The notes below the pieces were generated by a model. It was not told the DNA's origin. It ran no database searches and saw only the letters and a list, made by a program, of their open reading frames with translations. Source: an uncultured Clostridia bacterium (GTDB lineage: Bacteria; Bacillota; Clostridia; Oscillospirales; Acutalibacteraceae). From it: DNA of 64,000 bases. Positions within the stretch are counted from its first letter, which is position 1. Every line of letters starts with the position of its first letter. The stretch lies in contig CALZID010000002.1 in NCBI GenBank assembly GCA_945787805.1, positions 1-64,000 on the forward strand. The letters run 5' to 3'. Made by a program: the position numbers and the translations under genes. Below, piece by piece: positions 7,409-16,651 of the stretch.

Positions 7409-9721
7409 TTATTCTCGGTTTATCTTTACTTTTATAACCGCAACGGTTATATCGTCGCATTTGTCAATTGCTCTCGCTCTTGCGATTGCGCACAGCTTTT
7501 GCGGTAAGTCATAAGAAAATCCGTTTTCTTTTATATATGACTTTATTTCTTCAATATTGTTATCTGCCGCACCGTCGGACATCATAACAACCATATCGCC
7601 GTTTCTGAGTCCGCCGTGCACCGTGCCGAATTCTGCCTGCCTTAAAATTCCTATGGGCATTGCGCTCTTTTTTATCTCGCTTATTTTGCCCTGGCGTACT
7701 AACAGTGAAACCGTTGCTCCCGCTTTATAGATTATGGCTTGTCCCGTATATAAATTCAGCTTTAAAATGTCAAGCGTAGCCAAAGATTCGTCACGGCTTT
7801 TCACAAGCATTGCAGAGTTCACAAGGCGTAATGCGCAGGGAAATGAAAAGCCCGAAACTATGAGCCTTGAAAACATTGACGAAGCCATCGCACCGTCTAT
7901 TGCGGCACGGCTTCCCGTGCCCATTCCGTCGCTTAAAACTGCGATAAAATTGCCTTTTCCGTCATAAAACGAGTCAAAGCAATCTCCACAAATTTCTCCT
8001 TCTTCACCCGACATTTGATAGAAAAAACACTCCGCTGAAAAATCAGTTTTTTCCCAAAAGAGCAATATTTGTTCATCGCTGTTCTTGATGGCTGCGGGAA
8101 CGGCAAATTCTTTTTCCGTAACATTTTCAATGCAGCTTTTTATTTCACTTTCATCTATTATACTATCGGCTGAAACCGAAACATTGACAAAAACATTCTG
8201 TGTTTCGTCTTCATAGCAATTTACGGAAGCATTCAAGCCTAAATTGTCAATACTGCTTTTAATTATTTCCGACTTGCCGGGCAAAAGGACCGTATTGCTT
8301 TGTATATCGCAGAGCATATCCTCTAACATATCGCGCACATTTTCAAACTGGTCGGCAGTAATTTTTCTCATTTCGTTAATTCTCCCTTCGGCTCCCAGCT
8401 TTGCTGAATAAGACGAGTAGTTTTTATTGAAGCTATCACAGAGCGACATTATTCTGATACACCTGTTTTGTAATGAAGCAGGCGACGACGACGGTGTAAC
8501 GCAGCCGGTCTTACGGATTTCTTCAATGATTACATCGAACTCTCCCGCTGTGCCGGCAAAACCGCTTCGCCAACATTTTTCAAAGCTTGCACAGTCCGTA
8601 CACACATTGTCACGCACACGAAGATAAACTCCCGTGGTGTCCGGCACGGCTTTTTCTTTCAAAATTTCCGCAACCTTTGTCACCGTTCCCGACATATCCC
8701 CCACTGCGTTTTTGGCGAGCCTGAGCCTTGAAGCAAGCATTTTTTTCATTGCCTTACCCTCCCCCGAAAGTGCGGAGAGATAAATTTGTGTCTTTATTTT
8801 TACAAACAAGCTTTGCGGAGTTAAAATGAAGAGCGTTGATGCGAAGGCTGTTTCTATAAGCATGGGAAAGTCTGCTTTTGTACCGCCGAAATACATAAAC
8901 AACGCACCGAATGAAAAGATATAAGAAAATGCACAAAGCAGCCGTCCCGAATAAGAAAAAACTCCCGAAAAAAGCCCTGCCACGCAATAGCAGAAAGACA
9001 GGGGACTTGCCATACCCGTTACAGTAAAGCCCAAGGACGCACCCGTGCCTATTATTGCGCCCCCGCTCTCTCTGTAAAGAAACGAAGAGCACATAATTAT
9101 ATAAGAACAGGCAATGCCCGAAAGAGATACTCCCAGTATTTGAAAATTCTTTAACGATAAAATTAAAACCAGAGCCGCTATTACCGTTCCCGACAACTCT
9201 CTGACAGAAATATAATCTTTATTTTTTATCTTTCTTATAACTGAAAAACCTAAGGTAAAAAAGTATGCCGAGCCAAAGGACAGCACGGTTTCTGCAATAA
9301 ATAAAAACAGTTTTTTTGTATCAAAGGCAGATGTTATTGTTATAACAAGTCCTGTTGAAAATGTGGCAAAAAGCGAAATAATTGCCGGCACAAAAAGCTT
9401 TTCCCGCAGGGAATCAAAGGTATTGGTATAAACTTTTAGGATATATACGATTATGAGTGCCATTACATAACGGAAGGCTGTTAAATAATCATTTGAAATT
9501 ATGTATCCCAGCATTGCTCCTAAGCAAGAAAACAGAGTGTTTTTTCGGTTTGTGCCGCTGCAAAAAGCAAGACCTAAGGGTGAAAAATACGGCTCCTGTG
9601 ATACGGAAGCGGTCAGCACGCCCATTCCGAAATGCGCACATTGAATAAGCACCGATTTGCCCAACTCGGATATTTGTATTCTGTCGTTGTTCTCCAGAGT
9701 GCCGAATTCGTTGTTTTTCAT
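7409..9721 (-). CDS. spoIIE: Stage II sporulation protein E, membrane-bound PP2C phosphatase
   Basis: A protein of about 770 residues with a stretch of about ten hydrophobic helices in the first 320 residues and a C-terminal PPM/PP2C phosphatase domain. The phosphatase signatures are AVLSDGMGTGSRA and MMSDGAADNN, whose Asp residues bind the metals. Known role: it dephosphorylates SpoIIAA at the asymmetric septum to activate sigma-F in the forespore, and acts at the division site. The longest frame starts at 9772, but AGAGGTGGGAAA directly precedes the ATG at 9721 (MKNNEFGTLENN), which I take as the start. It implies an endospore former. It is divergent from a MinD-like gene. Confidence 0.94.
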   Translation of the reverse strand: MKNNEFGTLENNDRIQISELGKSVLIQCAHFGMGVLTASVSQEPYFSPLGLAFCSGTNRKNTLFSCLGAMLGYIISNDYLTAFRYVMALIIVYILKVYTNTFDSLREKLFVPAIISLFATFSTGLVITITSAFDTKKLFLFIAETVLSFGSAYFFTLGFSVIRKIKNKDYISVRELSGTVIAALVLILSLKNFQILGVSLSGIACSYIIMCSSFLYRESGGAIIGTGASLGFTVTGMASPLSFCYCVAGLFSGVFSYSGRLLCAFSYIFSFGALFMYFGGTKADFPMLIETAFASTLFILTPQSLFVKIKTQIYLSALSGEGKAMKKMLASRLRLAKNAVGDMSGTVTKVAEILKEKAVPDTTGVYLRVRDNVCTDCASFEKCWRSGFAGTAGEFDVIIEEIRKTGCVTPSSSPASLQNRCIRIMSLCDSFNKNYSSYSAKLGAEGRINEMRKITADQFENVRDMLEDMLCDIQSNTVLLPGKSEIIKSSIDNLGLNASVNCYEDETQNVFVNVSVSADSIIDESEIKSCIENVTEKEFAVPAAIKNSDEQILLFWEKTDFSAECFFYQMSGEEGEICGDCFDSFYDGKGNFIAVLSDGMGTGSRAAIDGAMASSMFSRLIVSGFSFPCALRLVNSAMLVKSRDESLATLDILKLNLYTGQAIIYKAGATVSLLVRQGKISEIKKSAMPIGILRQAEFGTVHGGLRNGDMVVMMSDGAADNNIEEIKSYIKENGFSYDLPQKLCAIARARAIDKCDDITVAVIKVKINRE

Positions 9722-9932
9722 TTTCCCACCTCTTAAACTTTTTTCGTACTCATTATTATATGCTTGTCCCATGTGTATTTTTTGGTATATTCGGTCAGTT
9801 TATTTTGTTTTGTTTTGTCACTTTTTATAAATTAAAAGCATAAACAGAAGAAAATGTAAAACAATGGATTTTTATCTTTTCAAACTACGGTTTTTGTGTT
9901 AAAATAAATTATTCTTAAAAAGGAGTGAGCTT

Positions 9933-10664
9933 ATGTCAAAGGTTTTTACCGTTGTGTCGGGCAAAGGCGGAGTGGGAAAATCCACATTCTGCGCCAATAT
10001 CGCAATCTCTCTTGCCGAGCAAAAGAAAAAGGTTCTGCTTATAGACGGCGACGCAGCTCTCCGCAGCCTTGACTTGCTTCTCTCGGTTGATTCAATGGTT
10101 GTCTATGACTGGCTTGACATTATAGAAAAGCGCTGTGATTACAGCAAAGCCCGTCTGTTTTATAACGATAATCTTCAGCTCTTGCCTGCTCCGCTTTGCT
10201 GCCCTGAGTCACTCACAAAAGAGATGTTTTCGGATATGCTTGATATTTTCAGGGAAGAATATGACTGTATAATAATTGACGCCCCCGCAGGTACGGGTAA
10301 ATTGCCGATGCTCTATGCTGCTCTAAGTGAAAATGTAATTGTTGTGGCAACCCCCGACGAAGTGAGTGCCAGAAGTGCTTGTGTTGTAGGCAACGCACTC
10401 ATCAAATCAGGAATTAAAGAAGACAATATGCGCCTTGTTATCAACCGTTTTGATGAAAAGGCCGTTAAAAAGGGCAAGCTGTTAAATATTGACGATATGA
10501 TTGACAAAACATATATCCGTCTTTTGGGGATTATTCCCGAAGACCGTAATTTGATGTATTTTTCTGTTTCTCAAAAACTGCTTCCGGATTATTCCGACAC
10601 AAAAAATGCTTTTCTGAATATCGCAAAACGGATTTTGGGAAAAGAAGTTCAAATTTTATTGTAA
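9933..10664 (+). CDS. MinD/ParA-type P-loop ATPase
   Basis: A 243-residue deviant Walker A ATPase: SGKGGVGKST at 9-18, LLIDGDAALRSLD (switch I region) and CIIIDAPAG (Walker B). It is closest in look to MinD and MinD-like septum-site or flagellar-placement ATPases. It is slightly shorter than MinD (about 265-270), and its C-terminus NIAKRILGKEVQILL could be a short amphipathic helix for membrane binding. minC and minE are not adjacent. Instead it faces spoIIE, a protein that works at the division septum, so a septum-positioning role fits. Exact orthology to MinD is not certain. The SD is AAAGGAGTGAG. Confidence 0.8.
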   Translation: MSKVFTVVSGKGGVGKSTFCANIAISLAEQKKKVLLIDGDAALRSLDLLLSVDSMVVYDWLDIIEKRCDYSKARLFYNDNLQLLPAPLCCPESLTKEMFSDMLDIFREEYDCIIIDAPAGTGKLPMLYAALSENVIVVATPDEVSARSACVVGNALIKSGIKEDNMRLVINRFDEKAVKKGKLLNIDDMIDKTYIRLLGIIPEDRNLMYFSVSQKLLPDYSDTKNAFLNIAKRILGKEVQILL

Positions 10665-10671
10665 AAAATTG

Positions 10672-10700
10672 TTGAAAAATTGTGTTTTTTTTGATATGAT
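10672..10700 (+). promoter_or_regulatory. Sigma-A-type promoter for mgsA
   Basis: TTGAAA (10672-10677), 17-bp spacer, TATGAT (10695-10700), about 65 bp before the mgsA start. Confidence 0.65.
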
Positions 10701-10765
10701 AAGGTGTAGTGATATACTGTCATACTATATGCGGTTTTTCAGCAAATGCGAAAGGGGTTATAATT

Positions 10766-11167
10766 ATGAACATTGCACTTATGGCGCACGATTCCAAAAA
10801 GGAGCTTATGACGCAGTTCTGCATTGCTTATTGCGGAATTCTTTCCCGTCATTCTCTCTGCGCTACCGGAACAACGGGTAAAATGGTTTCAGAAGCTACC
10901 GGCCTTAGAATTCAACAGTTTTTAAGCGGTTCTCAAGGCGGCGACCAACAAATAAGTTCAAGAATTGCCTGTAATGAAATTGACTTGCTTTTAATGTTCC
11001 GTGACCCCCTTAACCCCAAGCCCCACGAGCCGAAAGACAACACTCTTCTTCGTCTTTGCGATGTTCACAATGTTCCCGTTGCCACTAATATTGCAACCGC
11101 AGAAGCGCTTATCCACGCACTTGAGCGCGGCGACCTTGACTGGCGTGACATTATTAACCCAAAATAA
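10766..11167 (+). CDS. mgsA: Methylglyoxal synthase
   Basis: A 133-residue enzyme converting dihydroxyacetone phosphate to methylglyoxal and phosphate, a bypass that relieves sugar-phosphate stress. Visible signatures are [10 protein letters not shown] at the N-terminus, ATGTTG, the phosphate/active-site GGDQQI and FRDPL. The frame is open from 10709, but AAAGGGG precedes the ATG at 10766, which gives the family's standard N-terminus. It has its own promoter and a downstream hairpin, so it appears monocistronic between the MinD-like gene and hisS. Confidence 0.95.
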   Translation: MNIALMAHDSKKELMTQFCIAYCGILSRHSLCATGTTGKMVSEATGLRIQQFLSGSQGGDQQISSRIACNEIDLLLMFRDPLNPKPHEPKDNTLLRLCDVHNVPVATNIATAEALIHALERGDLDWRDIINPK

Positions 11168-11179
11168 TAAAAAATGTAA

Positions 11180-11205
11180 TGCCTCACTTGTTTCAAGGTG
11201 AGGCA
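11180..11205 (+). terminator. Hairpin between mgsA and hisS
   Basis: TGCCTCACTTG and CAAGGTGAGGCA arms around TTT. It is not followed by a clear T-run, so it may be a weak terminator or an RNA-stability hairpin rather than a full stop. Confidence 0.5.
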
Positions 11206-11230
11206 CACCTAATATATAAGGAAGATTTTT

Positions 11231-12574
11231 ATGGCTTTACTTACAAATGCGATTAAGGGTACACAAGATACCCTGCCTAACGAAAGTTACAAAATTCAAT
11301 ATATTGAAGCTGCCGCAAGAGAAACCGCCGGTAATTTCGGCTTCCGTGAAATGCGCACTCCCGTTTTTGAACATACCGAGCTTTTTCAGCGCGGCGTCGG
11401 TGAAACAACCGATGTTGTTCAAAAAGAGATGTACACCTTTGAAGATAAGGGAGGCAGAAGCATTACACTTCGTCCCGAAGGCACAGCGGGAGCAGTCAGA
11501 GCATTTCTCGAACACGGTCTTTTCAACGAAGCGTTACCGCAGAAGATTTTCTATCTCACATCTTGCTACCGTTATGAAAAACCCCAGGCAGGCCGACTTC
11601 GTGAATTTCATCAATTCGGTATTGAATGTTTTGGTGCCGGAGCACCGAGCGCCGACGCAGAAGTTATTTCTCTTGCCCACGAATTCTTTAACTTTTTAGG
11701 AATTGACAATTTAAGTCTTGAAATCAACTCAATCGGCTGTCCCGAATGCCGAAAGAATTATCACAAGGCTCTTAAAGAATATTTTGAACAGTACAAAGGT
11801 GAGCTTTGCGAAACATGCTTAGACAGACTTGAAAGAAATCCTATGAGAATTCTTGACTGCAAGAGTCCTGTTTGCAGCAAAATCGCAAAAAATGCGCCTA
11901 CCGTAATCGAATTTCTTTGCGAAGACTGTCACAATCACTTTGAAAGCGTTAAGAAATATCTTGACGCTATGGAAATTTCATATACAGTCAATCCGCAGAT
12001 TGTCCGTGGTCTTGACTATTACACAAGAACGGTGTTTGAATTTGTTTCAAATGAAATCGGCGCTCAGGGTACGGTTTGCGGCGGCGGCCGTTATGACGGA
12101 CTTATTGCGGAAATGGGCGGTCAGCCGCTTCCCGCTTTCGGTTTCGGTTTAGGCCTTGAAAGACTTTTACTTTTAATGGAAGCGCAGGGCAGCGTATTCC
12201 CCGAGCCTAAAAAATGCGATTTATATATTGCGAGTATGGGCGAAAACGCAAACATTAAGGCTTCGGCTATTGCAAAAGACCTTAGAAACGAAGGGCTTTA
12301 TGTTCAGTTTGACACAGTTGGCAGAGGTCTCAAAGCCCAGATGAAATACGCAAATAAAATCGGTGCGCTTTATACTCTTGTTCTCGGTGACAATGAAATT
12401 GAAACAGGCAATATAAAGCTCAAAAATATGGAAACAGGTAACGAGACGGAAATGACACTTTCCGATTTTACCGATAATTTTCAGGCATTGATTATTAAAG
12501 ACGCTATGTCAGGCTTTGACTCTCTCGGAATTGACGGATTGGACCTTGGCAGTATTTTAGGAGGCACAAACTAA
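11231..12574 (+). CDS. hisS: Histidyl-tRNA synthetase
   Basis: A 447-residue class II synthetase that charges tRNA-His. Motif 2 is seen around RPEGTAGAVRAFLEHG and CYRYEKPQAGRLREFHQFG. The histidine-specific loop is VRGLDYYTRTVFE, and GGGRYDGL and GLGLERLLLL (motif 3) follow. An anticodon-binding domain ends the protein. Length and domain order are normal. Its stop overlaps the aspS start by one base, so the two are co-translated, a common hisS-aspS arrangement in Firmicutes. I see no T-box leader in the short upstream gap. Confidence 0.97.
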   Translation: MALLTNAIKGTQDTLPNESYKIQYIEAAARETAGNFGFREMRTPVFEHTELFQRGVGETTDVVQKEMYTFEDKGGRSITLRPEGTAGAVRAFLEHGLFNEALPQKIFYLTSCYRYEKPQAGRLREFHQFGIECFGAGAPSADAEVISLAHEFFNFLGIDNLSLEINSIGCPECRKNYHKALKEYFEQYKGELCETCLDRLERNPMRILDCKSPVCSKIAKNAPTVIEFLCEDCHNHFESVKKYLDAMEISYTVNPQIVRGLDYYTRTVFEFVSNEIGAQGTVCGGGRYDGLIAEMGGQPLPAFGFGLGLERLLLLMEAQGSVFPEPKKCDLYIASMGENANIKASAIAKDLRNEGLYVQFDTVGRGLKAQMKYANKIGALYTLVLGDNEIETGNIKLKNMETGNETEMTLSDFTDNFQALIIKDAMSGFDSLGIDGLDLGSILGGTN

Positions 12575-14355
12575 TGGATACAATGAACGGATTAAAAAGA
12601 ACTCATTACTGCGGTACGCTCAATGCAGAAAATATCGGCAGTGAAGCGGTAGTCTGCGGTTGGGTTCAGAAACAAAGGGATTTAGGTTCTCTAATATTTA
12701 TTGACTTGCGTGACAGAACGGGCGTTGTTCAGTTAGCCTTTGACGAAAATACCGATAAAGAGATTTTTGACAAGGCTTTTTCCGTGCGCAGTGAATATGT
12801 GCTTATGGCAAAAGGTACTGTCCGTGAAAGAAGTTCAAAAAACCTTGAAATTCCCACCGGTGAAATCGAAATTGAAGTTAAGGATTTGAGAGTTTTATCA
12901 GTCAGTGAAACACCGCCTTTTGAAATCGCAAAAGCCGATGAAGTGGGCGACGAAACAAAGCTTAAATATCGCTATCTCAACCTGAGAAATGAAAAACTTA
13001 CAAAGAATATCATCATGCGCCACAATATTGCAAGGATTGCCCGTGAATATTTCTACGCCAACGATTTCCTTGAAATTGAAACGCCCATGATGATTAAGTC
13101 AACTCCCGAGGGTGCCCGTGACTATGTTGTTCCCAGCAGAATTCACAACGGCAAATTCTATGCGTTGCCCCAGAGTCCGCAGATTTACAAACAGCTTTTA
13201 ATGGTTTCGGGCTTTGACAGATATATTCAACTTGCCCGTTGTTTCAGAGATGAAGATTTGAGAGCCGACCGTCAGCCGGAATTCACACAGATTGACCTTG
13301 AAATGAGTTTTGTTGATACCGATGACATTATGGATATGGCAGAGGGCTTTGTCAGAAAACTTATGAAAGAAACTATTGATGTTGAAATTCAGTCACCGCT
13401 CCCCCGCCTGACTTTTGCCGATGCAATGAACAAATATGGTTCGGACAAGCCGGATACCCGTTTTGATATGCTCATTGAAGATATTTCCGATTGGGCTGAC
13501 GGCACAGATTTTGTCGTATTCAAAAATGCTATCGAAAACGGCGGAAGCGTTAAGGCAATCGTTGCAAAAAATGCGGCGGCAACATACACAAGAAAGAAAA
13601 TCGACAAACTTACGGAGCAGGCAAAGGGTATCGGTGCCAAAGGCCTTGCATATATACGTTGGGCAGAAGAAGAACCAAACTGCTCTTTTGCGAAATTCTT
13701 AAAAGAGGGCGAGCTTCAAGCACTTCTCCACAAACTCAATGTCCAAAAGGGCGACTGTGTATTCATTGTCAGTGACAAGACAAGTCTTGCGCTTTCAATT
13801 ATGGGTGCGCTTCGTCTGACAGTGGCAAAAGAACTTAATATAATTCCCGAAAACAAATGGAATTTCCTTTGGATTACGGAAATGCCTTTCTTTGAATATG
13901 ATGAAGAATCCGGCGAATGGCTTGCAATGCACCATCCCTTTACAATGCCTCTTGACGAATGTATCGAGTATCTTGATACGGACAAGGCAAATGTCAGGGC
14001 AAAAGCATTTGACCTGGTTCTTAACGGTATTGAACTTTCATCGGGTTCGATGAGAATTACAAACCCCGAACTTCAAAATAAGATGTTCTCACTTCTCGGA
14101 ATGGAAAAAGAAGAAATCGACGCAAAATTCGGTTTCCTTGTTGAGTCATACAAATATGCTTCACCCCCACACGGCGGTATGGGTATCGGTCTTGACAGAC
14201 TTGCAATGCTTATCTGCGGCGCAGACAGTCTTCGTGATGTTACCGCATTCCCGAAAGTGCAGAACGCAAGCGAGCTTATGAGCGGTGCGCCATCATATAT
14301 TGACAGTATTCAGTTAACCGAACTGGGTATTGCCCTTACAGAAAACGAAGAATAA
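12574..14355 (+). CDS. aspS: Aspartyl-tRNA synthetase
   Basis: A 593-residue bacterial-type class II AspRS. An N-terminal OB-fold anticodon-binding domain precedes the catalytic core, which is interrupted by the bacterial GAD insertion at about 290-420. Motif 2 is seen as ARCFRDEDLRADRQPEFTQ, with HHPFTMP further on and the motif 3 segment GIGLDRLAMLICG. The ATG overlaps the hisS stop codon (TAATG). Whether it is discriminating or also charges tRNA-Asn cannot be told here. Confidence 0.97.
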   Translation: MDTMNGLKRTHYCGTLNAENIGSEAVVCGWVQKQRDLGSLIFIDLRDRTGVVQLAFDENTDKEIFDKAFSVRSEYVLMAKGTVRERSSKNLEIPTGEIEIEVKDLRVLSVSETPPFEIAKADEVGDETKLKYRYLNLRNEKLTKNIIMRHNIARIAREYFYANDFLEIETPMMIKSTPEGARDYVVPSRIHNGKFYALPQSPQIYKQLLMVSGFDRYIQLARCFRDEDLRADRQPEFTQIDLEMSFVDTDDIMDMAEGFVRKLMKETIDVEIQSPLPRLTFADAMNKYGSDKPDTRFDMLIEDISDWADGTDFVVFKNAIENGGSVKAIVAKNAAATYTRKKIDKLTEQAKGIGAKGLAYIRWAEEEPNCSFAKFLKEGELQALLHKLNVQKGDCVFIVSDKTSLALSIMGALRLTVAKELNIIPENKWNFLWITEMPFFEYDEESGEWLAMHHPFTMPLDECIEYLDTDKANVRAKAFDLVLNGIELSSGSMRITNPELQNKMFSLLGMEKEEIDAKFGFLVESYKYASPPHGGMGIGLDRLAMLICGADSLRDVTAFPKVQNASELMSGAPSYIDSIQLTELGIALTENEE

Positions 14356-14368
14356 TTGAGGTATCACA

Positions 14369-14614
14369 ATGAAAAGGTTTTTCCTTAAATTTAATTCTCT
14401 TGTTACGGTAACGGTGTTTTCTGTGATTTTCGGCATTTCTTCATTTGCCGCCGGGGATACTCCCGATATTCCGCTTACGCCTACAATTACGCCGTTAAGA
14501 ATTTTCTTTGCGGTGCTTGTGATTATTCTCTTTGTTGTTTCTGAAATTCTTTTTGAAAAGATTAGGGAAAAGCGTGTGGAAAAGAGAAACGGCAGTTACG
14601 AAAAAGACAAATAA
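14369..14614 (+). CDS. Small membrane protein
   Basis: An 81-residue protein with two hydrophobic segments: residues about 8-28, which could be a signal peptide ending SSFA-A, and about 44-64. A strongly charged tail follows (KIREKRVEKRNGSYEKDK). It starts 13 bases after aspS and ends 14 bases before the GH28 gene, so it may be in the same transcript. I do not recognise a family. If residues 1-27 are cleaved, the mature protein would have a single membrane anchor with a cytoplasmic basic tail. Confidence 0.6.
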   Translation: MKRFFLKFNSLVTVTVFSVIFGISSFAAGDTPDIPLTPTITPLRIFFAVLVIILFVVSEILFEKIREKRVEKRNGSYEKDK

Positions 14615-14628
14615 GCAGGAGATTTTAT

Positions 14629-15960
14629 ATGTTATATTTTTATCCCGAAGACTTCGGTGCAAAAGGCAACGGCAAAGACAATGACTGTATTGCCATTCAG
14701 TCTGCAATTGACAAAGCAGAAGAAAACGGCGGCGGCACAGTAGTGCTCACAAGCGGTAAAACATATTTTTCCGACTCAATAAGAATGAAAAAGAATGTTG
14801 AACTCCACTTGCAAAAGGGCTCTCGCCTTAAAGCCACCGACAATATTGACGGTTATATTCGTCCCTGCAATATGATTAACGACCCGAAAACCGCACTTAT
14901 CGGCAACCCGGTCACAGGCAAACCGTCCTTTGTATTTATCTACGGTTACGAGGCTGACGGCTGCACAATTTCGGGGGAAGGCGTTATTGACGCCAACGGT
15001 CACGCTTTTGTGGAGAGAAAAGACAGATATTATGTGACAGGGAACTTTTATCCTCGCCCCACGGTTATTTATATTGAAAAAAGCAACAACATTACTTTCA
15101 AAGATGTTACAATCGTTGACGCTCCTTTCTGGACACTTCACCCCGCAGGTTGCGATGATGTTCTTATTTCTCATATAAGAATTCTCAATAACCTTGATGT
15201 TGCCAATTCCGACGGAATTGACCCTGACCACTGCACAAATGTCAGAATTTTGGGTTGTCATATTGAATGTGCCGACGACTGTATCTGCCTTAAAACTTCA
15301 AAGGGAAATGCGGAATACGGTCCCTGCGAAAATATTATTATTTCGGACTGTACTCTCATTTCAACTTCCGCCGCTATTAAAATCGGCACTGAGGGTGTGG
15401 GCGATTTTCGAAATGTTATTGTCAGCAACTGTATTATTTCTCGAAGCAACCGAGGTATTTCTATACAAATTCGTGACGGCGGTAATGTTGAGAATGTTAC
15501 ATATTCCGACTGTATTATCGAAACCCGCAGATTTTGTCCTGACTGGTGGGGCACGGCAGAGCCTATCGTAATCACAACCTTTAACCGTGATGAAAACACG
15601 AAATCGGGTAAAATTAAAAATATCCGTTTCCGCAATATTACCTGCAAGGGTGAAAATGGTGTGCTTATTCACGGCACTCCCGAAAATATGATTGAAGATG
15701 TAACTTTTGAAAATGTCAGTGTTACCATTACCAAAACTTCAAAATGGGATTGCGGACTTTATGACCTTCGTCCTTGTCTTGACTACGGCGTTGAAAAATA
15801 TAAAAACAGCGGATTCTTTATCAGAAACGCCAAAAATGTGCTTATTGAAAAAACTTCTGTACAATGGGGCAATATTTGTGACGATTACAACAAAGCCATT
15901 GATGCAGAAAACGCCGAGAACCTTAAGCTTATCAGATTCAGCGGAAAAGACGCACAATAA
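14629..15960 (+). CDS. Glycoside hydrolase family 28-like beta-helix protein
   Basis: A 443-residue right-handed beta-helix protein of the pectinase fold, starting FYPEDFGAKGNGKDND as in GH28. Two of the four GH28 motifs are visible: N193-S-D195 and the DD pair at 216-217 (ECADDCICLKTS). Where GHG is expected there is STSAAIKIGTEG (246-256), so the usual histidine is missing, and RGISIQIRDGG replaces RIK. There is no signal peptide, so it probably acts on small imported oligosaccharides. Polygalacturonase activity is doubtful; a related uronide- or rhamnose-directed hydrolase is more likely. Confidence 0.85.
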   Translation: MLYFYPEDFGAKGNGKDNDCIAIQSAIDKAEENGGGTVVLTSGKTYFSDSIRMKKNVELHLQKGSRLKATDNIDGYIRPCNMINDPKTALIGNPVTGKPSFVFIYGYEADGCTISGEGVIDANGHAFVERKDRYYVTGNFYPRPTVIYIEKSNNITFKDVTIVDAPFWTLHPAGCDDVLISHIRILNNLDVANSDGIDPDHCTNVRILGCHIECADDCICLKTSKGNAEYGPCENIIISDCTLISTSAAIKIGTEGVGDFRNVIVSNCIISRSNRGISIQIRDGGNVENVTYSDCIIETRRFCPDWWGTAEPIVITTFNRDENTKSGKIKNIRFRNITCKGENGVLIHGTPENMIEDVTFENVSVTITKTSKWDCGLYDLRPCLDYGVEKYKNSGFFIRNAKNVLIEKTSVQWGNICDDYNKAIDAENAENLKLIRFSGKDAQ

Positions 15961-15984
15961 AAAATCCAATAATAAATAATATTA

Positions 15985-16026
15985 AAACTCCGTGTTTCTC
16001 ACAAGAGAGACACGGAGTTTTTGTTT
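15985..16026 (+). terminator. Terminator after the GH28 gene
   Basis: AAACTCCGTGT (15985-15995) and ACACGGAGTTT (16010-16020) arms followed by TTTTGTTTG. Confidence 0.85.
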
Positions 16027-16037
16027 GATTTTTTTGC

Positions 16038-16059
16038 GGGACGATGAGGGCATCGTCCC
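16038..16059. repeat. Short palindromic intergenic repeat
   Basis: GGGACGATG-AGGG-CATCGTCCC, a perfect 9-bp inverted repeat. The same GGGACGATG/CATCGTCCC words recur at 57263-57360 and 60013-60295, so it is a member of the mosaic repeat family that surrounds the surface protein gene. Confidence 0.65.
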
Positions 16060-16093
16060 CTACTCAAACGAGGGGGTATTTTTATTTGACCGC

Positions 16094-16651
16094 TTATTTA
16101 ATAACATTATAGATTGCAGGCACAAACCAGCCTAAAATTGTCGGTACTGCAAATGAAAATGCAATTGATGTTAATAGTGTCAAGCCGAATTTTTCAAGTC
16201 TTGCACCAACAAAGAAGATTGCATAAAAAGGAGCGACAAAAATCTTTGAGACCTTGTTTTTACCCTTTTGAAAGAAATTCTCTTTTATCATCATAACATC
16301 TTCAATTTGCGGAAAGAGATTTGTGCAAAGAGAAATTCCCAAATACAGACAGAGCCAGCCGAATATATCGCTGTATTTTCCGAAATAATAAACAGATGTT
16401 GCGCCGTTAGTGAGCAATAAAAAGCCAAGTGCCAAATTGAAAAAGAAAGGAATAAAGCAAACATCAAAGCTTGCGCCTTTGCGTTTAATCAGCTCGTGGT
16501 CAACATGGCCCAGCATTTCATTGAACTGAACTGTTCTCGCATCGTCAACAATTACTTTTGTCCATCTGCAGCTCATGTGCTCAAAGAAAGCGTGAAGAAT
16601 TGCACCCGGTATTGTGAGCACTTTTACGATTATATAAATTATTCTCATCAT
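16094..16651 (-). CDS. Multi-pass membrane protein resembling a degenerate zincin
   Basis: A 185-residue membrane protein with about four hydrophobic segments. The N-terminal pattern PGAILHAFFEHMSCRW followed by GHVDHE resembles, in position, the HExxH helix and later His of integral-membrane metalloprotease-like families, but the HExxH itself is not intact (HAFFEH). I therefore infer a catalytically inactive or non-classical relative. It overlaps the preceding gene by four bases (ATGA), so it is translationally coupled to the zinc-ribbon/TPR protein. Specific function is unknown. Confidence 0.6.
   Translation of the reverse strand: MMRIIYIIVKVLTIPGAILHAFFEHMSCRWTKVIVDDARTVQFNEMLGHVDHELIKRKGASFDVCFIPFFFNLALGFLLLTNGATSVYYFGKYSDIFGWLCLYLGISLCTNLFPQIEDVMMIKENFFQKGKNKVSKIFVAPFYAIFFVGARLEKFGLTLLTSIAFSFAVPTILGWFVPAIYNVIK

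Noticed and set aside
11168-11230. T-box leader before hisS
   Set aside because: The gap is too short and the T-box core sequence is absent; only a simple hairpin is seen.
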